DNA from: Chrysaora quinquecirrha
Lineage: Eukaryota; Cnidaria; Scyphozoa; Semaeostomeae; Pelagiidae
DNA length: 64,000 bases
Direction of reading: 5' to 3'
NCBI GenBank assembly: GCA_014526335.1
Contig: JACTAT010000045.1
Span: 599,850-663,849 of the forward strand
Part shown: positions 23,158 through 32,126 of the stretch, piece after piece
How the letters are laid out: every line of letters starts with the position of its first letter
Numbering within the stretch: position 1 is the stretch's first letter
Made by a program: the position numbers and the translations under genes
The notes under the pieces: generated by a model
Databases searched by the model: none
What the model was told of the DNA's origin: nothing
The model's input: only the letters and a program-made list of their open reading frames with translations

Positions 23158-23966
23158 TTCCATTTTCTAGCAGAATACATTGATTTTAATACCCAGAAGA
23201 GAGCACATGCAAGAAACGACTTTGAAAAAGATCTGTTGAAGTTGATGAACAATTCCGTGTTCAGTTAGACGATGGAAAAACCTAAGAAATCATCAGTGTT
23301 TTGAATTCTGCGCTGATGCGATAGTCTTAAGAAAATGGGTACGAAATCCAAACTTTTATGAAGTCATTGCAATCAATGAAGACACGTTTTTGGTTGAGAA
23401 AAAATGGGAAAAGTTACACTCAACAAACCAATGTATGTTGGTTTCAGCATATTAGATATTAGCAAGACATTGATGTTTGATTATCATTATAACTTTGCAA
23501 AACAAAACCTTCCAAATGTTCAACTATGCTATATGGACACTGATAGTTTCATCTACGACATACAAATGTCTGAAGATCAAGTCGATAAAGTATTGAAAGT
23601 CACAAAGGTGGATTCGATTTCCACAATTAGGATAAAGAACATCCAAATTACTCTGCAACAAAGAAGAAAGTTATCGGGAAAATGAAATATGAGCTCGGTG
23701 GTGTGAGAATGAAAGAATTTGTTGGATTGAGATCAAAGATGTACAGTTGTCAAATCGATGATGGAAATACGATCAAAAGAGTATCAAAAAGTATGTTGTG
23801 AAGAAGCAAGTGAAGCATGAAGATTAAGTGAAATGTTTGATTGAAAGGAAAGCGGATGCACACACTCAATGCAACAGCAAATCTCACTGTCACACAATCT
23901 ACACTACGGAAAGAAAAAAAATCGCTGAATCCGTTTGATGATAAAAGATACATTTTTTATGACTGA
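23158..23966 (+). pseudogene. Type B DNA polymerase fragment, duplicate copy
   Basis: Duplicate of 8225-9033, with the same stop replacing the Gly of motif B and the same frame breaks. The catalytic CYMDTDSFIYDI is intact. One Thr to Met change follows it. Confidence 0.85.
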
Positions 23967-24024
23967 TTTAACACGCTACCATATGGACATTATTTGCTAG
24001 AAAGACGCTGAGAAGAAAAACATT

Positions 24025-24195
24025 GATTGAACATTATTCTGAACTGTTTTAACGAACTGTTTTTGACATTATTCTAAACTATTTGAACAAAATCTTTAAC
24101 ATTATTCTAAATGGTTTAACGAACAGTTTTAACATTATTCTAAACTGTTGTTACATTATTCTAAACTGTTTTAACATTGTTCTAAATTATATCTT
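24025..24195. repeat. Minisatellite, about 20-bp unit, duplicate copy
   Basis: Same array as 9090-9265 in copy 2 of the tandem block. Confidence 0.75.
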
Positions 24196-24315
24196 CGTTT
24201 AACGTAGTTGTAAAGAAATAAATCGTTATCTAACTTGCTCTGAATGTTGAAATATTTGCAAGTATATTATCACGGTTTGCAAGTAAATTATTAATCATTA
24301 TACAATCCATAATTA

Positions 24316-24988
24316 TCAATCTCGAATGACGTTCTTATGACTATCAATTTAAATGACCCTATCAAAGTCACCCAAAATTGCAATGTTGATCAAAGTGTCA
24401 ACAGCATTTGCAAAATTTATACTTATTCTCAGATTACCCTCTCTTTTAAGCAGATATTTCCCATCTACACAGTTTCCTTTTGGGGTCAAATCAAAACCAT
24501 AGATTGCTGATCCTTGTTTGAATCTATTGTAATCAGTTAGGCTAGGTCACCAGTCAACTGTAGGCATAGAAGTAATCATCACCATCATTGTTCAATTATA
24601 ATGATGGACTAGCTTCTTGATAATTTTCAAAAGCTTTCTTTCAATTCCTTCCAATACATCATATTTAACATGTATGTGACAAAGCACCAGTTTCAATTCG
24701 GAGTTGTACAAGTGTTTCCAGTTTTCCTCATCAGACAAAACACATTGCTGTTTGGACTCAATCGCCATTGAAGACTAACCCCAGGCAGCAAGTATTTGCT
24801 TTGATCGCAAATATTAACATTAGGTTTTGTCAACACTATCTTTTCACTATCATCAAATGGGGCAGATCTTGCATTTGAACCCAGATTTTTGTAGCTTCAT
24901 TTGTTGGAAAGCCAGCATCTTGTTTGCCAATCGTATGGCTGACATAGTTTGTCATTTTCAAATAGTTTTTAGCTCTGGTTTCATCAAA
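24316..24988 (-). pseudogene. Polinton-type structural protein fragment, duplicate copy
   Basis: Duplicate of 9387-10060 with the same FDLTPKGN and VIQID motifs and the same internal gap. Only a few base changes separate the two. Confidence 0.6.
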
Positions 24989-25572
24989 CGTTCTTTAATA
25001 ATACTTAATTAAAGAAAAGTACTTACCGCTTTCACTCCCAGCTTGAACTAATTATATTCTTTTGTGTGAAAGAGATTTTACCCCTGTGCAACGGGAATCT
25101 CTGGGCATCCTCTTCACGTGCAACGTCTCTTCGGAGGTCTGCACTGCCAATCTGACGCTGGGGAGGAGTCTTTAGTAATTAAACTCTTGTAAATCTTCAG
25201 TAATGAATTATCTCCTTTAGGGGGATACCTCGGGAATCCTCTTCACATGCGGTGTCACTTCTGAGATCTGCGCTGCGAATCTGCTCTTAGGGAGGAAGAA
25301 AATACTTAGTAATTAGACATTTTCAAGTAACATGAATGTTTCTAAACATCAACGACTAAATGGACGATTAACTCCTAATGTATTCGTCCTGGTAAATTTC
25401 TCGCCACTCGGGCTACCATTTCTTTAAATTCTATCTTTTGAATTAAAAAGTCAACGTTCTCATCACTATCATTTGCAAAGCTCAGAACTCTCGCCAACAT
25501 ATAAGATCGTGACACATATTGAACTTCATTACGTTCTTCAGACGCATCATCCAGACTGTCTTCACTGCTATT

Positions 25573-26434
25573 CTAAGTGCCAAACTCAAGGCCAGCACAA
25601 TCATGACCACCATCACCACCGTTACCTGCTTCTACGTCAGCGCCAACATCATTGATGGTGTTGACTGCACTACCGGTTAGCTCTTGAAGCGCTGTTTGCA
25701 CCATTACATCACATATTGTAGGTTGTGCTAACACAGATTCTGAAGGATGTCCTATCACAGACTCTGAAGGTTGTTCTGATGATTGAGCAGCAACCTAATA
25801 ATAAAGAGAATCTTGAAATGACATATTTTCCAGTCTAGTAAGTGTACTTAAATGAGTATAAATTATGCTTTTACAAATTACCTCCGATATGTCAAAATTA
25901 TTTGATACTTAGAAAGCGGAGGCAAAAAACTCAGAATTTGGCACACTTAGGCCTTTCAAACCTTTGTTTTCATCAGAGTGTGAATGAAAAAATATGTATA
26001 AAAAATATCCATAAAAATATGTATAAATAAATATGTATAAAAATAAATAAATGTGTTTAAAAATAAATAAATATGTAAATAAATAAGTATAAATATGTAT
26101 AAATAAATATGTATAAAAATAAATAAATATGTATAAAAATATGTCAAAATTATATGGTGTGAGTCTACACAGTGGGCATGAATTCATTCTCGAACGCCAT
26201 CTGAAATAAAAAAAAGAAATAAATACCTAATAAAAATACTTGAAATAATTAGTATAAGCGAATGTTTGAAACAACTTACTGGTTTATGCATCTCCTATGA
26301 AATACTTGCTCATACTGTCTGCATCTCAAGTAGTAAACATCATTCAACTCTGATGTCAGGCAAATGGAGCAGTTGCTCTGAAATACTGCCTCTCCTGACT
26401 GCAACCTGACAATTGTCCTTCTTGCTCCAATCAT
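25573..26434 (-). CDS. RING-H2 finger protein, three exons (interrupted by a retroposon)
   Basis: Exons on the minus strand: 26434-26280 (ATG after GAAAAG), 26200-26139 continuing at 25886-25882, and 25794-25573. Splice pairs are CCA|GTAAGT to TTTATTTCAG|A, and CGGAG|GTAATT to TTATTAG|GTT. Splicing joins CSICLTSELN, FHRRCINQWRSRMN and SCPLCRLTPY into a complete RING-H2 finger (C-x2-C, central Cys, FH-x2-C, x10, C-x2-C), so the model restores a motif no single exon contains. After it comes a Ser/Gln/Gly-rich acidic tail. About 147 residues in all; probably a ubiquitin ligase or its fragment. A 237-bp retroposon plus target copy now sits inside exon 2 and breaks the frame. A TAG at 25573 is followed in frame by 65 open codons to 25375. 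Confidence 0.7.
25902..26138 (+). mobile_element. Short retroposon (SINE-like) in exon 2 of the RING gene
   Basis: The insert is flanked by perfect 15-bp direct repeats, ATATGTCAAAATTAT at 25887-25901 and 26139-26153. It has a body of about 95 bp starting TTGATACTTAGAAAGCGGAG, then a simple A-rich tail of (ATATGTATAAATAAA)n type units. Body plus A-rich microsatellite tail plus long target duplication is the structure of a LINE-mobilised short retroposon. I see no clear Pol III A/B boxes, so the source RNA is open. Removing insert and one target copy restores the exon. Confidence 0.8.
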
Positions 26435-26470
26435 CTTTTCTTGAAGAAACTCAAAACTCAATAGTTTAAC

Positions 26471-26660
26471 CTTTTAAAGAGTTTCTGGAAAGCCTTTCAA
26501 AAGCCTTCGAAAAGTCTTCAGTTCTAGAAAGTTCCTTCCTAGAAAACCAATCAGATTGTTATACGTTATTCCTGATTCAGGACTTTCCCGTTTTCTGGGG
26601 ACTTTCCCAAAACGTTTTTGAAAAGTTCTAGATAGTTGTTACCAATCAGATGGCAGGATT
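26471..26660 (-). promoter_or_regulatory. Promoter-like block: heat-shock element, kappa-B motif, CCAAT boxes
   Basis: Upstream of the RING start codon (26434) lie a TTTAAAA TATA-like word (26471-26477 region) and a perfect three-pentamer heat-shock element TTCTAGAAAGTTC at 26522-26534, with further GAA/TTC pentamers from 26483 to 26544. There is a canonical kappa-B site GGGGACTTTCCC at 26597-26608 with a half-copy at 26581. Two CCAAT boxes (CCAATCAGAT) lie near 26547 and 26642. Spacing suits a heat- or stress-inducible promoter reading leftward into the RING gene; it could also be bidirectional. These are motif matches only. Confidence 0.6.
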
Positions 26661-26839
26661 ATTCCCTTTACGAGCAGCGAGGTCTAATGCTGAGGAGGAG
26701 CCTTTAGTTCATTTCCTCCATGCGATCTCTTCATGATTAATTTCTGAGCTTTATGCATTGGTTTATATAGATCAATTTTAGGAGGGACTTCACCTGATCT
26801 GTACTTGTTTCAAAACTGTAAAAATCGCTTGTGCTACAG

Positions 26840-27152
26840 TGTGATGTGATGACCTCACTGCGCTGGGAGGCACCTGCCCCAGAACGAACTCTTTGCAACC
26901 TACAAGTATCAAAAGCTAGATGATCATGATGATGTTGGTGAAGTTGTTATTGAGAATAATTACAACAAAAATGTTCAGGTTCAAGAAGATTCAGTTCTAC
27001 AGGTTAACAACAGATACAGGCTGGACCCAGTAAAAAGCGTAAGTGCACTTCACCTGTTGGAAAGCTAATTGATGATAAAAAAAAATATTGGGGACGAAAA
27101 CTCAGTGCAGCACAGAGGGATCAACTTAGAAGCCATGAAGCAATGAAATGAA
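26840..27152 (+). pseudogene. Probable PIF/Harbinger Myb-like protein remnant
   Basis: The plus strand reads YKYQKLDDHDDVGEVVIENN and NNRYRLDPVK, then after a one-base frame shift KRKCTSPVGKLIDDKKKYWG and KLSAAQRDQLRSHEAMK before a stop. The basic patch followed by a KLSAAQRDQL-like helix resembles the C-terminal part of the Myb/SANT-like protein that accompanies Harbinger transposases. No full Myb repeat is seen. The call depends partly on the transposase remnant 0.5 kb downstream. Confidence 0.4.
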
Positions 27153-27635
27153 ACCTTGGCTAATGCAGTTCAACAGATAAGTCGTTCAATTTTGCAGCCT
27201 GCACAGGGCCTCAAAAGATGCCTTGATGGCAAAATCAATGTCTCCACACAACTATGATATCCACCCTCAAAATTGAAATTTCCAACATGTGAATACTCAT
27301 GCCATATACAATCCCATATGGTCCAAGCAACCCAACAGAAAACAACACTCCACACTCTATCACGCAGTAAAATGAAATTGAACAAGGAAAACAGTACCAT
27401 CAATTTTGATACAGTGTATAAACCTACCAACAAACAACAGTTAAGTTTTATTTTTCACAAGTTTTGTACACTATAATTGACAGTGCAATTCATATTTTAT
27501 CTTTTATATTTAGATTCCTTAACATCTTGTATTTAATCAATTAATTTTGAAAACAACAGTTCAGTTCAGGAAAAGATGCCTGCCATATAAGTTAAACAGA
27601 GAGTTGATACGTTCAACAATGAGTCAATACTTTGT
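27153..27635. other. Spacer between the two Harbinger remnants, nothing recognised
   Basis: AT-rich DNA with a short open frame on each strand and no domain motif. It may be internal Harbinger sequence that has decayed beyond reading. Confidence 0.35.
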
Positions 27636-28075
27636 TCAATAGTTTTCTGGTAAATATTGCTGATTATAATCAGTGAGGATTGAAAGCACATATTCTTCTT
27701 TTTCACAATTACTTGAATAAATTTGATCAGGCACATTTGGGTAGCTGTCTTCTTTTGCCTGATGCCTTGACACTTGCATTTTGATTAACCTTTTATTAAG
27801 ACCACTGGTTTTACTAATTTCATAGTAGTTGTGAATAACAAAGCAGGAGTAGGCAACCAATGGAAAAATTTTCGAAATTCAAGTCAACTTTTCGATTCAC
27901 AAAAGCCTAGCAGGCTTTAAGACAACCAAATGCACATTCTACTCGATTCCTAGCTGACTTCAGCAACTGTTGAAAATAACATGCTTATTCTCTGTGCAGT
28001 TTTGAAATTTTTAAAGCAGTAGGGGGTCAAATGGAATGCCAAGTCTGCAATTATATAGTTTGACATAGCTTCATA
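27636..28075 (-). pseudogene. PIF/Harbinger transposase C-terminal remnant
   Basis: In shifting minus-strand frames the translation reads IIADLAFHLTPYCFKNFKTA (equivalent to the GDxAYPLxPWLMxPF block), LKSARNRVECAFGCLKA (equivalent to LSRARxxVENAFGRLKAR, containing the last catalytic Glu), KVDLNFENF, and SCFVIHNYYEISK (equivalent to CCVLHNxCE). These are the conserved end blocks of DDE Harbinger (HARBI1-type) transposases. The first two Asp blocks are not found. It is a non-functional fragment. Confidence 0.7.
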
Positions 28076-28119
28076 CCCTGGCATAACTAATTTAAGACAA
28101 GATAATGAGCATAACTAAG

Positions 28120-28215
28120 ACTAACAGGATATATATATATATATAATTTTTATAATTATATAATTATATAATTTTTATAATTTATATAATTCAAAGGCTA
28201 CATATTTTTTTTTTA
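28120..28215. repeat. AT-rich simple repeat
   Basis: An (AT)n run of about 16 bp is followed by repeats of TATAATTTTTATAATTATA. It lies at the 3' boundary of the LINE remnant on the minus strand. Confidence 0.8.
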
Positions 28216-28239
28216 ATCTTTCCCTTTTTAAGTTTTTTT

Positions 28240-30060
28240 GCTCTTTGTCTTTTACTACAACAACAATAACAACAACATAATTTGTAAGAAATTAGAGAAA
28301 AACTTGTACAGAATGTTGTTCTTTTGAATAAAGGAATGAATTCTTTTTGCAAGTGGCTTTTCCATTATTTTCTCAAAGCACGTAGTAAGGAGATCCGTTT
28401 GTAATTTTCTGTTGCTGGCCTGTCCCCTTTTTTAAATACAGGAATTACTTTAGCTATTTTCCAGATATCAGGCATCAGACCAGTAGCGAAAGAGACGTTA
28501 TAGCTATGGGTAAGCGGTTTCATTAAAAATTGACAGGATAATTTGATAAGGGCTGGTTGTATCCCATCATCTCCAGGCGATTGTTAAGTTTTAAGATTAT
28601 TAATGATTTCACAAACTATGATTCATCTACAGGTGACAAATAAAACGTTTTTCTAGGGGGTCATTCAGATAATCAGTAAAGGTTGTTTTTGGTGGCTTGA
28701 TATTTTTTGAGATTTTCTCCCCAATTGTACAAAAGTGCATGTTAAGGGCTTCAGCTATGTCCTTATCGTTATCATCAACTTTGTCTTCATACACTATATG
28801 TGTTATCGAATTTTGAGGTTTGTGCTTTTTGGGTTCAAGAAATTTCCTAAGACAGACCACATTTTAGTTATTCTAGTTGACTTTGTGTTAAAGAGATCAC
28901 GAAAATATACTTCTTTGGACGAGCGAGGACACGAGGATAAAATGTTTCTATAGTTGGAGTATTTCTTTTTGTTTTCCGAGGTTCTATTTCTAACAAAAAG
29001 AGCGAAAAGAGCATTTTTCTTAATGATGCATTTTTTAAGGGATGCTGTAATCCATGGTTTTTCTTTGAGTGTTTTCTTTGATATAGTTTTGATTGGAAAG
29101 GCTGTATTATACGCTTTTTGTGCTCTATTGTTTAAGACAGATGCACATTTATTTGCATCGCATTCTTGATACAAATCCTGCCAATTTATGTTTTTGATAT
29201 TTTCAAGAAATTTCGCTGTATTTTACGGTCCAAAGATGCCTGTTTTTCTTCTTGCCTTTGATTTTTTTTCAAATATTTTGTCAAAGATGATAATGAAATT
29301 AGCAAAGTGGTCTGAGATATCAGTAAAAATGCTTCCTGAGATAATCTGTTCACTCTGTTTTTTCTCTTTGTAAAAGACATGGTCAATAACGATTGCCGAC
29401 TGGTCAGATACTCTAGTTGGTAGGATTGTTCCAGGGAGGTAACCTTGACTAAGTAAAAGGTCTAGATACTCTTTAGTCTTAATTCTACCAGACTGGTTGT
29501 ATTTAATTAAGTCTATATTTATGTCTTCTACTATAATGCAGTTATCATGTTTGATTTGTTCAACTTTTTGTAGGGTATTCTCAAGGTAAACGTTAAAGTC
29601 TTCCAGGTTTCCATTCGGGTGTCTATATACTATAGACAAAATAAACTGCATTATAGCTCAAAGGGTTCCTATATATAGCTCCAAGGGTTGCTTGTTTATT
29701 ATTTTTATTTAATTTTACCCATTAGTTTTCACATGGATCTTTACATGACAACTCTAAAGAGCTTATTACCTCCAGTTCTATTTCCTCAATTATGAAAAGA
29801 CCAACTCCCCCTACATTGCTTACATTAGGATCAACATAGTGGAAGCTTTATCCTGGCAACAGGGAGATATACGAGTCCAGATTAGATTTATTTATCTCTG
29901 TTAGACATATGCAGTTGATGTTTACTTTTCATTCGGTTAGGAAACTCAACAACTCAGTAGAGTGTTTATTTAAAATCCGTATGTTCAGATGGAGTATAGA
30001 GAGGTTAACTTTTCTTAATGCAGTTTATTTTGTCTATAGTATAGTAAGTATCATCATCAT
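28240..30060 (-). pseudogene. CR1/L2-like LINE ORF2: APE endonuclease, linker, start of reverse transcriptase
   Basis: Minus-strand reading order: LSILHLNIR and NINCICLTEINKSNLDSYI (endonuclease N-terminal blocks), GGVGLFIIEEIE, VYRHPNGNLEDF, a DINIDLIKYN block (usual GDFNIDL), then VIDHVF and DISDHFANF, the C-terminal SDH motif of APE-type endonucleases. The linker reads KPWITASLKKCIIKKNALF and HIVYEDKVDDNDKDIAEALN. The RT begins SPGDDGIQPALIKLSCQFL, MPDIWKIAKVIPVFKKGDRP, ENYKRISLL. Homology ends before the catalytic YxDD. Multiple frameshifts are present. Its ORF1 lies on the far side of the inserted gypsy element (35402-37102). Confidence 0.85.
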
Positions 30061-30143
30061 TGTTATATCTCAAGCCTCAGCAATCTTTGATCCTAACTGA
30101 GGTGTCCTAAACAACAACAACAACTAATACAACAACTACAACA
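30061..30143 (-). repeat. Gypsy 3' LTR (83 bp)
   Basis: On the minus strand it starts TGTTGTAG and ends ATATAACA, with (TTG)n-rich sequence inside. It matches 35128-35210 with about five differences. The polypurine tract GGGGGGAGA abuts it on the internal side (30144-30156). Confidence 0.92.
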
Positions 30144-30222
30144 TCTCCCCCCAAGTCTTTAAATTTCTAAACTCAAAATTAATCAGTCATAAAGTTCGAT
30201 CCTTCTGGAAATTAGAACAACC

Positions 30223-30744
30223 TCATAAATCATCATAGTCTGTAGGTTTCCTCGGTCTCAATATCTTTTCATAACGCGATCTCTTTATTTCTTTCGTCAT
30301 TGGTTCGTTTCCTCCGTCTTGGTCAATCATACTCAATCCTACTTTAGGCACAGGTGTAATAACTTGTGGGTTTAATGTATACACCTTTCTTATGAATCTC
30401 GAGTTCCTTCTGATAATATTACCATTCTCCATTTTTATTTTGTACGACCTGTGTCCAACATTTTCAATTATTTCCCCTTTCAATGTCCATGAGTGATCAT
30501 GGGGATTCTGAACTACAACTCTTTGATTGATTCTGAATTGACTGGAAGCAGTTGAATTTCTCTTGGTTGCGCATTTTTGATCAAAATAACTCTTTTGTTC
30601 TTCTCTTTCTGTGACCATGTTTCTCGTAGCTCTTTGTATCCCTGTTTCAATCGATGGAATATTATCCCTGAGTGTTCTGCCCATTAGCAATTCAGCAGGC
30701 GACATGCCACAACGCAAGGGTGTATTCCTAAGAATTAGCAGACC
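30223..30744 (-). pseudogene. Gypsy integrase, last part (after the Penelope-like insertion)
   Basis: Resumes ILRNTPLRCGMSPAELLMGR and TLRDNIPSIE, then the basic C-terminal domain FRINQRVVVQNPHDHSWTLK with EIIENVGHRSYKIKMENGNI (GPY/F-like) and the terminal RNSRFIRKVY. It joins seamlessly to 31657-32120 when the 900-bp insert and one copy of the 12-bp target are ignored. It ends at 30223 with LRPRKPTDYDDL. Confidence 0.88.
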
Positions 30745-31644
30745 TAAAAGCTTTTTTCGTCTGACACTCCTCAGAGTATGAACGTCAGAAACAGACCAAA
30801 ACAATAGACTAAGGCGGAATTTATAACCAGATGCGGCTCGAAATGCACCAATCAGAAAGAACGAAAAGCTGAATGGGCATTGTGTTTTAAACACCAGCGG
30901 GAGGACCAATGAATTATTTGAAGAGTCCAAGTGAGAAAACGAACTCTTTCTGTCTACACAGAACCGGCCTTTTGGTTTTGATGTAGACAGATTCCAAAAC
31001 CCCTAAGTGAAACAAAGATCTTGCTTTGCCAATGATTCTGAAAAAATCCTCACTGTAATTTTCCGCACAAATCGGTTTATCGAGTAGATGTTGTCCTATG
31101 GCAGAATCATGTTTAAGACTAGGTTGTTGTTTAGACCCACGGGGTGGTTGCTCTCTTTGCCGAAAATTATGCATACAAATGTTAGTAGGGACATGCTGCT
31201 TTATCCTATCACCTAATCTCTGGGAAGTACGACCTACGTACCTGGCATCACACCGGCACGAGAATTCATAAATGACCAAACTTTTTTGTGTGGTAGGTAC
31301 GCAATCCTTTTGAATGGATGGTAGAACTTTCCGAGTGCCAAAAACCAACCGAGGGTTGGCAGCAGCGAAGCACTTAGTAATGGCCTTTTTAATTTGACTT
31401 TCGAATCGCAATGAGACGTTTCGGTGTTTGTTTTAAACACAATGCCAATTCAGCTTTTCGTTCTTTCTGATTGGTGCATTTTGAGCCGCATCTGGTTATA
31501 AATTCCGCCTTAGTCTATTGTTTCGGTCTGTTTCTGACGTTCATACTCTGAGGAGTGTCAGACGAAAAAAGCTTTTAAGTATGCCTGAAAATGATTCCGC
31601 TATTCATCGCAATTTTGAAGTTTTGTACAACTCAAAGACTATTC
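30745..31644 (-). mobile_element. Truncated Penelope-like element inside the gypsy integrase
   Basis: Perfect 12-bp target duplications AATTAGCAGACC lie at 30733-30744 and 31645-31656. The 900-bp insert starts and ends with the same terminal region in opposite orientations (about 30750-30885 against 31440-31600). This is the inverted terminal arrangement seen in 5'-truncated Penelope copies. Between them is a GIY-YIG nuclease frame. It is related to the near full-length element at 37209-40362 (most words shared, few changes). Confidence 0.9.
30914..31411 (-). CDS. Penelope-like GIY-YIG endonuclease domain (truncated element)
   Basis: An open frame of 165 codons. KVLPSIQKDC and TTQKSLVIYEFSCRCDARYV lead into YVGRTSQRLGDRIKQHVP, the GIY-YIG core with CxCDARYVGRT and the catalytic Arg. 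Then come the HDSAIGQHLLDKP helix with the conserved His and ARSLFHLGVLESVYIKTKRP with the metal-binding Glu. It is complete as a domain but lacks the reverse transcriptase, so it cannot move itself. It is a better-preserved version of the frame at 37440-37930. Confidence 0.85.
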   Translation of the reverse strand: MRFESQIKKAITKCFAAANPRLVFGTRKVLPSIQKDCVPTTQKSLVIYEFSCRCDARYVGRTSQRLGDRIKQHVPTNICMHNFRQREQPPRGSKQQPSLKHDSAIGQHLLDKPICAENYSEDFFRIIGKARSLFHLGVLESVYIKTKRPVLCRQKEFVFSLGLFK

Positions 31645-31656
31645 AATTAGCAGACC

Positions 31657-32120
31657 CTTAAGAATGTCTTGCCTTGAACTGTTACATTTCTTGATGAGGT
31701 TTTTGATTACTTTTACTGAAGATTCAGCAAGACTATTGGACCTTGCATATCTTGGGCTAGAAGTTTTTTGTTTGAATTGTTTGAATCTCGGGCACATGAT
31801 CTGTAATGTTTTGATCTATATTGTGGACCCTTGTCTGATATCACTACTTCGGGTATTCCATGTCTAGAAAAAGCTTCCTTGGTTGCTTGTATGACACTCA
31901 GAGCATCTGTTCTCTTTAATTCATAAACTTCTGGGTAATACGAGTAATAATCAGTTACTACGAGGTAGTTTTTTCCACCTTGTGTTATTAAATATGTACC
32001 GATCTTTTGCCATGGTTTGACAGGAACTTCATGGGGTTGAAGTGTTTCTGTTTTCTTGGATGCCTGGTACTTGGTGCATTCATGACATCCTTTGATAATA
32101 TTTTCAATATGCTGGTTCAT
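31657..32120 (-). pseudogene. Gypsy integrase, first part (before the Penelope-like insertion)
   Basis: Reads IIKGCHECTKYQASKK (the CC half of the zinc finger), then the core PVKPWQKIGTYLITQGGKNY, LVVTDYYSYYPEVYELK and EVVISDKGPQYRSKH (second catalytic Asp). After a frame shift come TSSPRYARSNSLAESSVKVI and LIKKCNSSRQDILKGLLI, up to the insertion. The first catalytic Asp position (usually GxDL/GMDL) reads GTYLI here, so the enzyme would be dead even without the insertion. Confidence 0.85.
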
Positions 32121-32126
32121 TTTAGG

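Larger units (their letters stand above)
14937..25997. repeat. Large tandem duplication unit, copy 2
   Basis: Second copy of the block at 1-11069. It has the same order of transposon remnants and very few differences. Its right end continues into intact flanking DNA (retroposon tail, RING gene exons 1 and 2 and promoter). Copy 2 therefore lies at the ancestral locus boundary, and copy 1 is the one truncated at the RING gene. Confidence 0.93.

Noticed and set aside
25909..26187. Tyr/Phe/Ile-rich minus-strand frame
   Set aside because: It reads through the (ATATGTATAAATAAA)n tail of the retroposon. Its first residues are the real RING exon 2; the rest is simple repeat.
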